Assembly: GCA_964648485.1 (NCBI GenBank)
Contig: CAZYOF010000001.1
Span: 1 to 64,000, forward strand
DNA: 64,000 nt
Reading direction: 5' to 3'
Source: DAIOEK01 sp964648485
Lineage (GTDB): Bacteria > Chloroflexota > Anaerolineae > Anaerolineales > Anaerolineaceae
Under the pieces are notes generated by a model. The model saw only the letters and a program-made list of their open reading frames with translations. It was not told where the DNA came from and searched no databases. Shown here one piece after another: positions 51,843-61,200 of the stretch. Positions within the stretch are counted from its first letter, which is position 1. Each line of letters opens with the position of its first letter. The position numbers and the translations under genes were made by a program.

Positions 51843-52829
51843 ATGAAAAAGAGATTTCTCCTTTACCTATTAATCGTCATCAACGTATTTTTATTATGCG
51901 GGTGCATCTCTGGGGGCAGTCAGGATCTTGGGACAACCCAAAACATTGTAAAAGCTGCAACGCCAAATAGCACAAAAGCAGCAATGAGCAACCAACCTAC
52001 CCCGGCAAAGTTGATAAAAACAATCACTCCAACCAGGAAACCGACCAAGACATTAACACCAACAAACACATATCCAATCACCTGGACGCCGCTTGCAACC
52101 TATTCAAGTGATGAGGCAATAGAAAAACTAAAGGAACTCTATACCTCTGATATATGTGATCTGCCGTGTTGGTGGGGAATTACACCTGGAAAAACGGAAT
52201 GGAGAGACGCATGGCAAATTTTGGGGAGAATGGCATTAAATGACCCTAGACAGATACAATTGATAGATTCTGATATTCCAGGTTATAAATCCATGTTTAT
52301 TTACTTGCCAATTGATAAAGTTCTCACAGAACCATCTTCAGGTGCGGTAAATGAGATGGATTTTTTTGTAAATGATAAAAAATTTACATTGGACTATATT
52401 AAAGTAGCTACAGGAAGTCTACAGAAATATTCCATATTTGAATTTTTCAAAAAGTATGGGAAACCGGAGAGAATCATTTCATACGGCGGTCCTCACGCTG
52501 TTTCAGATTATGCCGGGGTTGAATTATTCCTCATCTACCCGGAAAGTGGTTTTGTTTCTTGGCAATTTGCCAATGCTGATAATAATAAATGGGAGAAGGA
52601 ATCATTTACTGCCTGCTTTCAGCAGAGTTCAAAGCTTTATCTCTGGGAGAAAGGCTTGAGACTCTCAGATGATGAATTTGAAGATTTTTTTAGTTTAGAT
52701 TTTAAGACTCACACAATATCGATTAGTGATGTGACAGATTACTCGCTGGATGAGTTTTATTCAAAAGTAATAACAGAGAAGGAAAATTGTTACAAATTCT
52801 ACACAAAACCGTTGCTCCCTGAGGAGTAG
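51843..52829 (+). CDS. Lipoprotein following the metalloprotease-tailed RHS gene
   Basis: The 328-residue protein has a signal peptide with lipobox (LLCGC, Cys about residue 21) and a Thr/Pro-rich linker (PTRKPTKTLTPTNT, about 60-75). A globular domain of about 240 residues, with four or more Cys residues, follows. LPCWWGITPGKTEWRD is a striking segment after the linker. I do not recognise the family beyond resembling other Anaerolineae lipoproteins. Position right after the RHS tail suggests a partner or immunity role at the cell surface, which is inference only. Confidence 0.6.
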   Translation: MKKRFLLYLLIVINVFLLCGCISGGSQDLGTTQNIVKAATPNSTKAAMSNQPTPAKLIKTITPTRKPTKTLTPTNTYPITWTPLATYSSDEAIEKLKELYTSDICDLPCWWGITPGKTEWRDAWQILGRMALNDPRQIQLIDSDIPGYKSMFIYLPIDKVLTEPSSGAVNEMDFFVNDKKFTLDYIKVATGSLQKYSIFEFFKKYGKPERIISYGGPHAVSDYAGVELFLIYPESGFVSWQFANADNNKWEKESFTACFQQSSKLYLWEKGLRLSDDEFEDFFSLDFKTHTISISDVTDYSLDEFYSKVITEKENCYKFYTKPLLPEE

Positions 52830-53213
52830 TTTACAGCTTTGGTTTTTCGTTTTGAGCGAAACCCAACTCAAAACTACAATTACCACATGGAATATCGCTG
52901 AAATATCATGGTGATTATTGAGATTTGTGAATGAAGAGGTGAATCCGCTCGAATGGGGGCAGATGTTGAGGTGTCGATCAAATTTCATTTGGTATGTGCG
53001 TGATGCAATGTTGTTGGGTTTCGCGAGGTCAGCTCACACGAAGTATGCTCTTCGAGCAACCCAACTTGTGAGCATTATCTTTATATATTCATCTATTCCT
53101 GACATTATTCATCAGCCATTCACAGTATATTCATAATTCCTTCAAATCTCTCTTTTATGATTATTTCAATGATCGAAGGTAATTTTCGATCGCTAATCAA
53201 TGGAGATTTGACT
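52830..53213. other. Non-coding gap with inverted repeat
   Basis: This gap holds no credible gene. GTTGGGTT (53013-53020) pairs with AACCCAAC (53058-53065) around a loop containing TTCGCGAGG and CTCTTCGAG. A further GCGAAACCCAACTC at about 52857-52870 is a partial copy. This looks like a dispersed repeat family. Confidence 0.5.
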
Positions 53214-53834
53214 ATGACAGTACAAGATGTATCAAAAACGACTTTACAAAACTGGTGGGTCGATGCCCTGCTTTTCGGAAGCGCGGTACTGGCTTCGATC
53301 AGCGGTATATACTTCCTCTACTTCCCGTCCAACGGGTATATGGGAGGAAGAAATCTGTATCATGATGTCACTTTGATTTTCAACCGGACCACATGGGATT
53401 TAGTTCACACCTGGACGGGTGCAGCTATGATCGCCGTGGTGATGGTTCATCTGGTCATCCACTGGAAATGGGTGGTCAGCATGATCCGCCGGACCTGGAA
53501 TGAACTGACTGGGAAGTGCGGGTGCATGAATGCCCGCGGGCGATGGAATCTGATTCTCAATGGAGTGGTAGCCGTGAGCTTTTTGCTTACTGCATTGAGT
53601 GGAGTGTACTTTATGTTTGTATCCGGCGCTCGCTGGGCAGCAGATCCGATGATCCTGTTCTCCAGATACACCTGGGATATGCTGCACACCTGGAGCGGTG
53701 TGGTGATGATCTTTGCCGCCGTTCTGCACTTCGCCATCCACTGGCGGTGGGTGGTCAATGTAACCCGAAAGATCGCAAATTTGCGAAATGAGAAAAATTC
53801 CCCGATGGTAACAAAACCATTAACGACTAACTAA
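53214..53834 (+). CDS. DUF4405 four-helix membrane protein, possible cytochrome b-like
   Basis: The 206-residue protein has four transmembrane helices arranged as two repeats. Each repeat has a segment HTW(T/S)GxxMI...VHLVIHW(K/R)WV, so paired histidines recur at matching places (HTWTG...HLVIHWKWV and HTWSG...HFAIHWRWV). These are plausible haem ligands, as in b-type cytochromes. ATG 53214 has GGAG 8 bases upstream; a longer frame starts 57 bases earlier. It lies 14 bases before the DUF2202 gene, so they form an operon and may share a redox task. Confidence 0.75.
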   Translation: MTVQDVSKTTLQNWWVDALLFGSAVLASISGIYFLYFPSNGYMGGRNLYHDVTLIFNRTTWDLVHTWTGAAMIAVVMVHLVIHWKWVVSMIRRTWNELTGKCGCMNARGRWNLILNGVVAVSFLLTALSGVYFMFVSGARWAADPMILFSRYTWDMLHTWSGVVMIFAAVLHFAIHWRWVVNVTRKIANLRNEKNSPMVTKPLTTN

Positions 53835-53848
53835 GAAAGGTTAAGAAA

Positions 53849-54745
53849 ATGTTCAAAAAATTATTGGTAGTAACACTTTCAGTAGCAGGAATAGGAATAC
53901 TGGCTTACGGAGCGGTCAATCGAACGCTGGCAAAAAATGAAACTAACGCAGGAACCGGCAGAGGACGGGGTGTATCAGAAGCCATGGTTCAGAATAATAA
54001 TCAGGAAAACCTGGGTTATGGTCAGCGCGGCGGTGGAAGAAATATTGATGGATTACAGACAGAGTTTTCTGATGACGCTGATACTGATGTGCTGACGGGT
54101 ACAATTCCAGGAGGCAGGGGTAACGGTGGATCTGGATCTGGAAGAACTGAGGAACAGGAAAACCTGCATTTTACCCCCGGGTTTCAGGATATCCTGACGG
54201 AAGAAGATACGGCCGCCCTGTTGTATATGTATGAAGAAGAAAAAGTAGCGAGAGATGTTTATGCCGCGATGTACGACATCTACGGGCAGCGTGTTTTCGA
54301 TAACATCGGTCAAAGCGAACAATCGCATTTGGATGCTGTGAAACAGTTGCTCGTTGGCTATGGGGTCTCGTATCCAGCAGCTCTGCCCGCCGGACAGTTT
54401 GACAATGCTGATTTGCAGAAGCTGTATGATGATCTGACTACTCGGGGTAAGCAGTCACTTGCCGATGCCTTGAAAGTCGGCGCCATCATTGAAGAGGTCG
54501 ATATCCTGGATTTGGAAGAACGCTTAGCGGCGACCCAGAGTGCAGATGTAAAAATGGTTTTTGAGAATCTGATGCACGGTTCATACAACCACTTGAGTTC
54601 CTTCACCAGTGTACTTACCCGAACCACCGGAGAGGCCTATATTCCGCAGTACTTAACCCCGGAAGCATATGATGCCATCCTCGCAGGCGGCAGCGGTAAC
54701 CGGGGGAATGGTGGAGGCGGATACCGAGGCGGCAGAAATATGTAA
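53849..54745 (+). CDS. Exported DUF2202 (ferritin-like) protein
   Basis: The 298-residue protein has an N-terminal signal (about 3-28), a Gly/Arg/Asn-rich linker, and a DUF2202 four-helix domain (about 120-275). Its acidic/His pattern YMYEEEKVARDVY and FDNIGQSEQSHLDAV resembles ferritin-like di-metal sites. The C-terminus is Gly-rich (GNRGNGGGGYRGGRNM). It follows the DUF4405 gene. Metal binding is inferred; no activity can be stated. Confidence 0.8.
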   Translation: MFKKLLVVTLSVAGIGILAYGAVNRTLAKNETNAGTGRGRGVSEAMVQNNNQENLGYGQRGGGRNIDGLQTEFSDDADTDVLTGTIPGGRGNGGSGSGRTEEQENLHFTPGFQDILTEEDTAALLYMYEEEKVARDVYAAMYDIYGQRVFDNIGQSEQSHLDAVKQLLVGYGVSYPAALPAGQFDNADLQKLYDDLTTRGKQSLADALKVGAIIEEVDILDLEERLAATQSADVKMVFENLMHGSYNHLSSFTSVLTRTTGEAYIPQYLTPEAYDAILAGGSGNRGNGGGGYRGGRNM

Positions 54746-54770
54746 GCAGGTACCAGTTGATAGAAGTAAA

Positions 54771-54804
54771 AGATTCCAGGTTCAAACCTGGAATCTTTTT
54801 GTAA
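54771..54804 (+). terminator. Terminator after the DUF2202 gene
   Basis: AGATTCCAGG-TTCAAA-CCTGGAATCT followed by TTTTG: a 10-bp perfect stem. Confidence 0.88.
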
Positions 54805-54861
54805 TAAATCGTTCTCACTCAGGGGGCAGCGCTTCATTAAAATCGGGTATACTACTCCCGT

Positions 54862-56661
54862 ATGACCGAACTTATCCGAAATTTCTGCATTATTGCCCAT
54901 ATTGACCACGGAAAATCGACGCTGGCAGACCGGTTGCTGCACATGACCGGCACCATCTCTGACCGCGACACCACCGAACAGGTGCTCGATTCTATGGAAC
55001 TCGAGCGCGAAAAAGGGGTGACCATTAAAGCCTCGGCGGTGCGGATGATGTACACCGCGCAGGACGGCATCACCTACCAGTTGAACCTGATCGACACCCC
55101 CGGGCATGTGGATTTCGGCTACGAGGTAAACCGGGCGCTGGCGGCGTGCGAAGGCGCGCTGCTGGTGGTGGATGCCACGCAGGGGATCGAGGCGCAAACG
55201 CTGGCGAACCTGTACCTGGCGCTGGATGCCGGGCTGGAGATCATTCCGGTAATCAACAAGATCGACCTGCCCTCGGCGCAGCCGGATGAAGTGGCGGGTG
55301 AGATCGCCAGCCTGCTGGGCGTGCCGGCGACGGATATCATCCGCGTATCGGCGAAAGACGGCAAGAATGTAGACCTGCTGCTGGAGACGATCGTGAAGAA
55401 GATCCCCGCGCCGCAGGTGAATGTGGAAAAACCACTGCGTGCGCTGGTATTCGACTCGCATTATGATTCGTACAAGGGTGTGGTGGCTTACGTGCGCGTG
55501 GTCGAAGGCGCGGTGAAGCCGACCGATGTGCTGAAAATGATGCAGACCCGCACCGAGGTGAAACCGATCGAGGTCGGTATTTTCGCGCCGGGGATGAAAA
55601 TCACCACCTCGCTTTCGGCGGGGGAGGTGGGATATATCGCCACCGGTTTGAAGACAGTCTCGGAATGCCACGTGGGCGATACCATCACGCTGGCGGCGCA
55701 GCCATCCACTGAAGCGCTGCCGGGTTACCGTAAAGTGAAACCGATGGTGTTCGCGGGCATCTACCCGGTAGAAGGCGAAGATTACACGAGCTTGAAAGAC
55801 GCGCTGGAGAAACTGCAATTGAACGATGCTTCACTGGTGTACGAACCGGAGACCAGCCAGGCGTTGAATTTTGGTTTCCGCTGCGGGTTCCTGGGGCTTT
55901 TCCACATGGAGATCATCCAGGAGCGGCTGGAACGCGAGTTCGACATGGATATCGTGGTGACGGCGCCCTCGGTGGAATACGAGGTGGTGCTGGTGAGCGG
56001 CGAAACGGTGCTGATCGATTCCCCTGCCAAGCTGCCCGAAGAGAACGCCATCAGCGAGATCCGCGAACCGTGGATGAGCATTCAGATCATTTCTCCCACC
56101 GAATATTACGGCACCATCATGGATCTGGTGACCAAACGGCGCGGGGTGTTTACCGGGCAAGACTATCCCGCCCCGAACCGTGTGCAGCTCTCCTTCCAGA
56201 TTCCGCTCACCGAATTGATTGTGGATTTCTTCGACAATTTGAAATCACGCACGCGCGGCTATGCCTCGCTCGATTACCAGTTCCTCGAATACCGCCCGGA
56301 GAAGCTGGTGAAGCTGGAGATCCTGGTGGATGACTCGCCGGTGGACGCGCTGGCATCCATTGTCCACAAGGATGACGCCTACCACAAGGGGCAGGCGCTG
56401 GTCTCGAAACTGAAAGAGATCATCCCCCGGCAGTTGTATGATGTGGCGGTGCAGGCGTATGCCAGCGGCAGGGTGATCTCATCCGCCAAGGTTAAGCAGA
56501 TGCGTAAAGACGTGCTGGCGAAATGCTACGGCGGCGATATCTCCCGCAAGAAGAAGCTGCTCGAGAAGCAGAAAAAAGGCAAGCGCCGCATGAAAAAAGT
56601 GGGCAATGTGGAAATTCCGCAGGAAGCCTTCATGGCGGTATTGCGCTTGAATGATGATTAA
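54862..56661 (+). CDS. lepA: Elongation factor 4 (LepA)
   Basis: The 599-residue translational GTPase back-translocates or remodels stalled ribosomes. AHIDHGKSTLADRLL (G1), DTPGHVDFGYEV (G3), NKIDLPSA (G4) and the LepA-specific C-terminal domain ending KKGKRRMKKVGNVEIPQEAF are all present. Length equals the family norm. GC content is high compared with the patch to the left. Followed by a sugar epimerase after 36 bases. Confidence 0.98.
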   Translation: MTELIRNFCIIAHIDHGKSTLADRLLHMTGTISDRDTTEQVLDSMELEREKGVTIKASAVRMMYTAQDGITYQLNLIDTPGHVDFGYEVNRALAACEGALLVVDATQGIEAQTLANLYLALDAGLEIIPVINKIDLPSAQPDEVAGEIASLLGVPATDIIRVSAKDGKNVDLLLETIVKKIPAPQVNVEKPLRALVFDSHYDSYKGVVAYVRVVEGAVKPTDVLKMMQTRTEVKPIEVGIFAPGMKITTSLSAGEVGYIATGLKTVSECHVGDTITLAAQPSTEALPGYRKVKPMVFAGIYPVEGEDYTSLKDALEKLQLNDASLVYEPETSQALNFGFRCGFLGLFHMEIIQERLEREFDMDIVVTAPSVEYEVVLVSGETVLIDSPAKLPEENAISEIREPWMSIQIISPTEYYGTIMDLVTKRRGVFTGQDYPAPNRVQLSFQIPLTELIVDFFDNLKSRTRGYASLDYQFLEYRPEKLVKLEILVDDSPVDALASIVHKDDAYHKGQALVSKLKEIIPRQLYDVAVQAYASGRVISSAKVKQMRKDVLAKCYGGDISRKKKLLEKQKKGKRRMKKVGNVEIPQEAFMAVLRLNDD

Positions 56662-56697
56662 CCCTCGCCGGCAGTGTGCCGGATCAGAAAGGCGCGT

Positions 56698-57726
56698 ATG
56701 TCAAAGAATTATCTGGTAACCGGGGGCGCTGGTTTTATCGGCTCCAATTATGTGAACAGATTACTCGCCCGGGGAGAAAGCGTTGCCGTGTACGACAACC
56801 TCTCGCGGGCAGGCAGCCGCATCAACCTGCGCTGGCTGCGTGAAACCCACGGCGCGGATGCGTTTGACCTGATCGAAGGGGATACCCGCGACGCCGCGCT
56901 GCTGACCACCGCCGCGCGAAAGGCGGATATCATTGTGCACCTGGCCGGGCAGGTGGCGGTGACCACATCGGTGGTGAAACCGCGCGAAGATTTTGAAATC
57001 AATGCGCTGGGAACCTTCAATGTGATGGAAGCCGCCCGCCTGAACGGGCGTTACCCCATTGTGCTGTATTCCTCAACCAACAAGGTGTACGGGGGCATGG
57101 AAGATGTTGCCACGGTGGAAAAACCCACCCGTTATGAGTACGCCGAATATCCGCAGGGTGTGCCAGAAACGCTGGGGCTGGATTTCCATTCGCCTTACGG
57201 CTGCTCGAAAGGCAGCGGCGACCAGTATGTGCGCGATTACTCACGCATTTACAACATCCCCTCGGTGGTGCTGCGCCAGAGCTGCATTTACGGTCCGCGC
57301 CAGTTCGGGGTGGAAGATCAGGGCTGGGTGGCTTGGTTCATCATTGCGGCGGTTACCGGCAGACCGATTACCATTTATGGTGACGGTAAGCAGGTGAGGG
57401 ATATTTTATATGTGGAAGATTTATTGAACGCCTATGATGCGGCCGTGGAACGGATCGATACGGTAGCGGGGAGCGTTTATAACATTGGCGGCGGAGCTGC
57501 CAACACCATCTCGATCTGGATGGAGTTCGCGCCGATTCTGGAGAAGTTGAGTGGTCAGCCGATTCCGGTGGAGAAGGGCAACTGGCGCCCAGGTGACCAG
57601 CCGGTGTATATTTCAGATATCCGCAAGGCGGAACGAGAGCTTGGGTGGAAGCCGCAGGTGGACGTGGAGGACGGCATCCGGCGGTTGTATGAGTGGGTGC
57701 TGGCAAACAAAAATCTATTCGTATAG
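56698..57726 (+). CDS. SDR-family NAD-dependent sugar-nucleotide epimerase (CDP-paratose 2-epimerase-like)
   Basis: The 342-residue extended short-chain dehydrogenase has GGAGFIGSNYV (NAD site) at residues 8-18 and an active-site SPYGCSKGSGDQY (Tyr and Lys). The opening NLSRAGSRINLRWLRE segment resembles CDP-paratose 2-epimerases; UDP-glucose epimerases are the main alternative. ATG 56698 is chosen; an ATG 24 bases upstream would extend it by MCRIRKAR. It is the first of a row of glycan genes (GT4, two GT39-type). Confidence 0.82.
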   Translation: MSKNYLVTGGAGFIGSNYVNRLLARGESVAVYDNLSRAGSRINLRWLRETHGADAFDLIEGDTRDAALLTTAARKADIIVHLAGQVAVTTSVVKPREDFEINALGTFNVMEAARLNGRYPIVLYSSTNKVYGGMEDVATVEKPTRYEYAEYPQGVPETLGLDFHSPYGCSKGSGDQYVRDYSRIYNIPSVVLRQSCIYGPRQFGVEDQGWVAWFIIAAVTGRPITIYGDGKQVRDILYVEDLLNAYDAAVERIDTVAGSVYNIGGGAANTISIWMEFAPILEKLSGQPIPVEKGNWRPGDQPVYISDIRKAERELGWKPQVDVEDGIRRLYEWVLANKNLFV

Positions 57727-57740
57727 GTATCTGACATTTT

Positions 57741-58910
57741 ATGCGTGTACTAATTGTCCTGACTTATTACCGCCCGCACACCAGCGGGCTGACCATCTAC
57801 ACCGAGCGATTAGCGAAGGCGATGGCGAAACGCGGTCACCATGTGACGGTGCTTACCAGCCATTATGAAAAACAGTTGCCCTATGAAGAAGAAGTGGATG
57901 GCGTGAAGATCATCCGCTTCCCGGTGCTGTTCCGAATCAGCAAGGGGGTCATCTCCGCTTCCATCGGGTATATGGCGACCAAGCTGGTGAAAGAACATGA
58001 TGTGATCCATCTCCACCTGCCGCAATTTGATGCCGCCGGTATCGCGCTGCGCGGCAGGTTGTTTGGCAAGCCATCCATGATTACCTACCACTGCGACCTC
58101 AAGCTGCCGGGTGGAGTCTTCAATTACATTGTGAACCAGGTGGTGAATGTGATGAACAACCTGGCGGCGGTATTTACCGACCGCATCATCACTTACACAC
58201 AGGATTACGCGGACCATTCTCCATACACCAGTAGATATAAAGATAAAACCGGCATTATCCAACCACCGGTGGTGTTACCGGTTGCGAAACCGGGTGCGGC
58301 TGAAGAATTCGCCCGTAAGTACAGGCTGGCGGAGCGCGGTCCTGCCATTGGGATGGCAGCCCGATTCGCCGCTGAAAAAGGAGTGGAAGTGCTGCTCGAC
58401 GCGATGCCACGCATTCTGGAGGAGTTCCCCAAAGCGGTGGTGTTCTTTGCCGGTCAGTACAAGGATGTTTTAGGTGAAGATGCCTACGCGGCAAGGTTGT
58501 TCCCGCGGATACAGAAGTACATGGAGCAGGGGAACTGGGAATGGCTGGGTGTATTGAACCAGGAAGAAATGGCAGCGTTTTACCCCAACCTGGATGTGAT
58601 CACCGTGCCGAGCCTGAACTCGACCGAGTCTTTCGGACTGGTACAGATCGAAGCAATGATGAACGGAGTACCAGTGGTGGCATCCAATCTGCCGGGGGTG
58701 CGCCAGCCGGTGAAGATGAGCGGCATGGGCGAGATCTTCCCCATCGGCGACGCGGCTGGTCTGGCAGAACAGATTTGCAAAGTGCTGCGTGACAAATCCG
58801 CTTACAGGGTGGATCACGAATGGCTAATGCGTTTCTTCGCCCCTGAAACCGTGGCTGCAGAGTATGAACGCCAGTTCGGGGAATTGCTCGCCAAGAAACA
58901 AACCGGATGA
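57741..58910 (+). CDS. GT4-family glycosyltransferase
   Basis: The 389-residue GT-B enzyme starts with VLTYYRPHTSGLTIYTERLAKAMAKRGH and has the donor motif NSTESFGLVQIEAMMNGVPVVAS (E-x7-E, about 293-302). It is a retaining transferase, substrate unknown, probably acting at the cytoplasmic face on a glycolipid or surface glycan. It lies 14 bases after the epimerase. Confidence 0.87.
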   Translation: MRVLIVLTYYRPHTSGLTIYTERLAKAMAKRGHHVTVLTSHYEKQLPYEEEVDGVKIIRFPVLFRISKGVISASIGYMATKLVKEHDVIHLHLPQFDAAGIALRGRLFGKPSMITYHCDLKLPGGVFNYIVNQVVNVMNNLAAVFTDRIITYTQDYADHSPYTSRYKDKTGIIQPPVVLPVAKPGAAEEFARKYRLAERGPAIGMAARFAAEKGVEVLLDAMPRILEEFPKAVVFFAGQYKDVLGEDAYAARLFPRIQKYMEQGNWEWLGVLNQEEMAAFYPNLDVITVPSLNSTESFGLVQIEAMMNGVPVVASNLPGVRQPVKMSGMGEIFPIGDAAGLAEQICKVLRDKSAYRVDHEWLMRFFAPETVAAEYERQFGELLAKKQTG

Positions 58911-58929
58911 TACAACCCTGCCAATTCGA

Positions 58930-58958
58930 TTTATAAAGCCTGACTGAGCATATATAAT
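58930..58958 (+). promoter_or_regulatory. Weak promoter candidate before the GT39-type gene
   Basis: TATAAT (58953-58958) with TTTATA (58930-58935) 17 bases upstream. The -35 is poor, so this is only a candidate. Confidence 0.3.
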
Positions 58959-58991
58959 TAGACTAATTTACAAGCGTTGAGCGATATTCGA

Positions 58992-61190
58992 ATGAGCGAA
59001 CCTACCGTTCTGGATTACATTAAAGAAAAACTGACATTCTGGAAACCCGGCACACTGCATCTGCCCTCAGATGAAGAACTGGCAGCACTGGATGCCGCCG
59101 AGATGCAGGTAGAAACCATTGCCGTGCAAACGGTAGCTGATGATGCGGAAAAATCTGAGTGGAGCTGGGCGGATTTCTTCCCCGTGCGGCAATTCCCCTA
59201 CCGGGCAACGGCGGCAATTTTGGTGGCGCTGGTTGCGCAAATTCTGCTGGAACCACCGGTGGATAATGCAAGAGTCTCATTGATACTGTACGGAATCAGC
59301 TTCGCGTTCGCGATCTGGTCCTTCTGGGTGGGAGAGTGGCGACTGGTGGAAGCGAGCGAAGAAGCTGAGGTGGTTGAAGATTTTACCTTCCGTAAATGGG
59401 CGATTATCGCATCTGTGCCACTCATTATCCTCACCTATCTAAGTTTTGGGGCATTCAAAGAACGAATCTGGGCGGTGCTGTTTGGCATGTACCAGTTTAA
59501 GTTCCTGAACACCCTGTTCTGGATGGCTGCGGTGGTGGTGACCGTGGCGGCTTTTGTAAGCTTCCCATTTTCCTTAAGGCAAATCTGGCAGGGAATAAAA
59601 CGCTGGTTTGTAAGCTGGCCGAAGCGGATACAGGTGAACCCTTACACACTGCTTCTTTTGCTGGTGACTGGGGTCATCCTGTTTTTCCGGTTTTACCGGC
59701 TGGCGGATGTGCCAGGGGAGATGACCAGCGACCACGCTGAAAAGCTGCTGGATGTGCAGGATGTGCTGAACAACTTCACATATGTGTTCTTTCAGCGCAA
59801 TACCGGGCGCGAGGCTTTCCAGTTTTACCTGACAGCGGGCATCATCAAGCTGTTCCACACCGGCATCTCATTTATGAGCCTGAAACTGGGTACGGTGCTG
59901 GCTGGCTTGGGCGCGTTGCCTTTTATTTACCTGCTGGGTAAAGAGATCGCCAACAAGCGCGTGGCTGTCATCGCTGTACTGCTGGCAGGGACTGCCTACT
60001 GGGCGAATGTAATCTCCAGGGTTGGGCTGCGGTTTCCTCTTTACCCGTTGTTTGCTGCACCGGCATTATATTTCCTGGTGCGGGGCATCCGGAGAAAAAA
60101 CCGTAATGATTTCATCTGGTCGGGCATCGCGCTGGGGATGGGCATGCACGGTTATTCACCTTTCCGGATTGTTCCCTTCCTGATTATCACGGCGTTAATC
60201 CTTTACCTGATTTCAAGGCAAGCCAGGCAAAGCAAAGAATTCACGCTGACCGGAGTGATCATACTGGCGGTGGTATCACTGGTGGTTTTCCTGCCGCTAT
60301 TCCGCTATATGGTGGGTAACCCTGAGATTTTCATGTACCGCATGCTCACAAGAGTGGGTGAACTGGAGCAGCCTTACCCGGGGTCGCCTGTGCTGATATT
60401 TATCGACAACCTGTGGCGGGCACTGTTAATGTTTGGCTACGATGATGGGCTGACCTGGCTGCACTCCATTCCTTTGCGACCGGGGTTGGATGTGATCGGC
60501 GCGGTTTTCTTTTACCTCGGGTATATCCTGCTAATCGTCAGGGCTATCCGCAAACCCAACTGGCTGGATATCTTGCTGGTCGTATCAGTGCCGTTGTTAA
60601 TGATGCCGTCCATCCTTTCGCTGGCATTCCCGGTGGAGAACCCGACACTGAACCGGACCTCCGGTGCAATCATCCCCGTGTTTATCATCATCGCGCTGGC
60701 ACTGGATGGATTTATTGGTATGTTTGAGCGGAGTTTCCCATCGCGGACGGGCAAGCTGGCTGCGAACGGGATCGGACTGCTGCTGATTCTGGCATCCCTC
60801 AACCAGAACTATCAGCTGATGTTTGAAGAATACCCCGAAACCTTTGCCATGAACGCAGGCAACACGTCAGAAATTGGGCAGGTTATCTACGATTTTGCCA
60901 ATACTTTTGGCACCTATGATACTGCCTGGGTGGTGGGGTATCCCTACTGGATTGATACACGGGTGGTCAGCCTGACCGCACGAACCGAAATGCGCGATAT
61001 GGCGATCTGGCCGGACCAATTTGAATCGACGCGTGAGATACCGGGTCCGAAGCTTTTTATTTTCAATCAAAATGATATCGATGACCTGCAAACCCTGAAA
61101 ACCATGTATCCACTGGCGAGTGTGAAAACCTATACTTCCAAGGTGCCTGGAAAAGATTTTTTGATAATGCTGGCGCCTGATCAGCCTTAA
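58992..61190 (+). CDS. GT39-type membrane glycosyltransferase
   Basis: The 732-residue protein has about 12 transmembrane helices. A long cytoplasmic N-terminus (about 60 residues) precedes them. The acidic first-loop motif MTSDHAEKLLDVQDVL with Asp-His and Glu, and RNTGREAFQFYLTAG after it, fits the polyprenol-phosphate-sugar transferases of the GT39/ArnT group. ATG 58992 is chosen over TTG 58977. The last about 120 residues form an extracytoplasmic domain. It is followed 10 bases later by another such gene. Confidence 0.78.
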   Translation: MSEPTVLDYIKEKLTFWKPGTLHLPSDEELAALDAAEMQVETIAVQTVADDAEKSEWSWADFFPVRQFPYRATAAILVALVAQILLEPPVDNARVSLILYGISFAFAIWSFWVGEWRLVEASEEAEVVEDFTFRKWAIIASVPLIILTYLSFGAFKERIWAVLFGMYQFKFLNTLFWMAAVVVTVAAFVSFPFSLRQIWQGIKRWFVSWPKRIQVNPYTLLLLLVTGVILFFRFYRLADVPGEMTSDHAEKLLDVQDVLNNFTYVFFQRNTGREAFQFYLTAGIIKLFHTGISFMSLKLGTVLAGLGALPFIYLLGKEIANKRVAVIAVLLAGTAYWANVISRVGLRFPLYPLFAAPALYFLVRGIRRKNRNDFIWSGIALGMGMHGYSPFRIVPFLIITALILYLISRQARQSKEFTLTGVIILAVVSLVVFLPLFRYMVGNPEIFMYRMLTRVGELEQPYPGSPVLIFIDNLWRALLMFGYDDGLTWLHSIPLRPGLDVIGAVFFYLGYILLIVRAIRKPNWLDILLVVSVPLLMMPSILSLAFPVENPTLNRTSGAIIPVFIIIALALDGFIGMFERSFPSRTGKLAANGIGLLLILASLNQNYQLMFEEYPETFAMNAGNTSEIGQVIYDFANTFGTYDTAWVVGYPYWIDTRVVSLTARTEMRDMAIWPDQFESTREIPGPKLFIFNQNDIDDLQTLKTMYPLASVKTYTSKVPGKDFLIMLAPDQP

Positions 61191-61200
61191 TGGATTGCCC

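Noticed and set aside
54637..55818. A long open frame of 393 codons antisense to lepA
   Set aside because: It lies opposite a clear, GC-rich lepA gene, has a low-complexity His/Arg-rich composition and no start signal. It is a by-product of codon bias.
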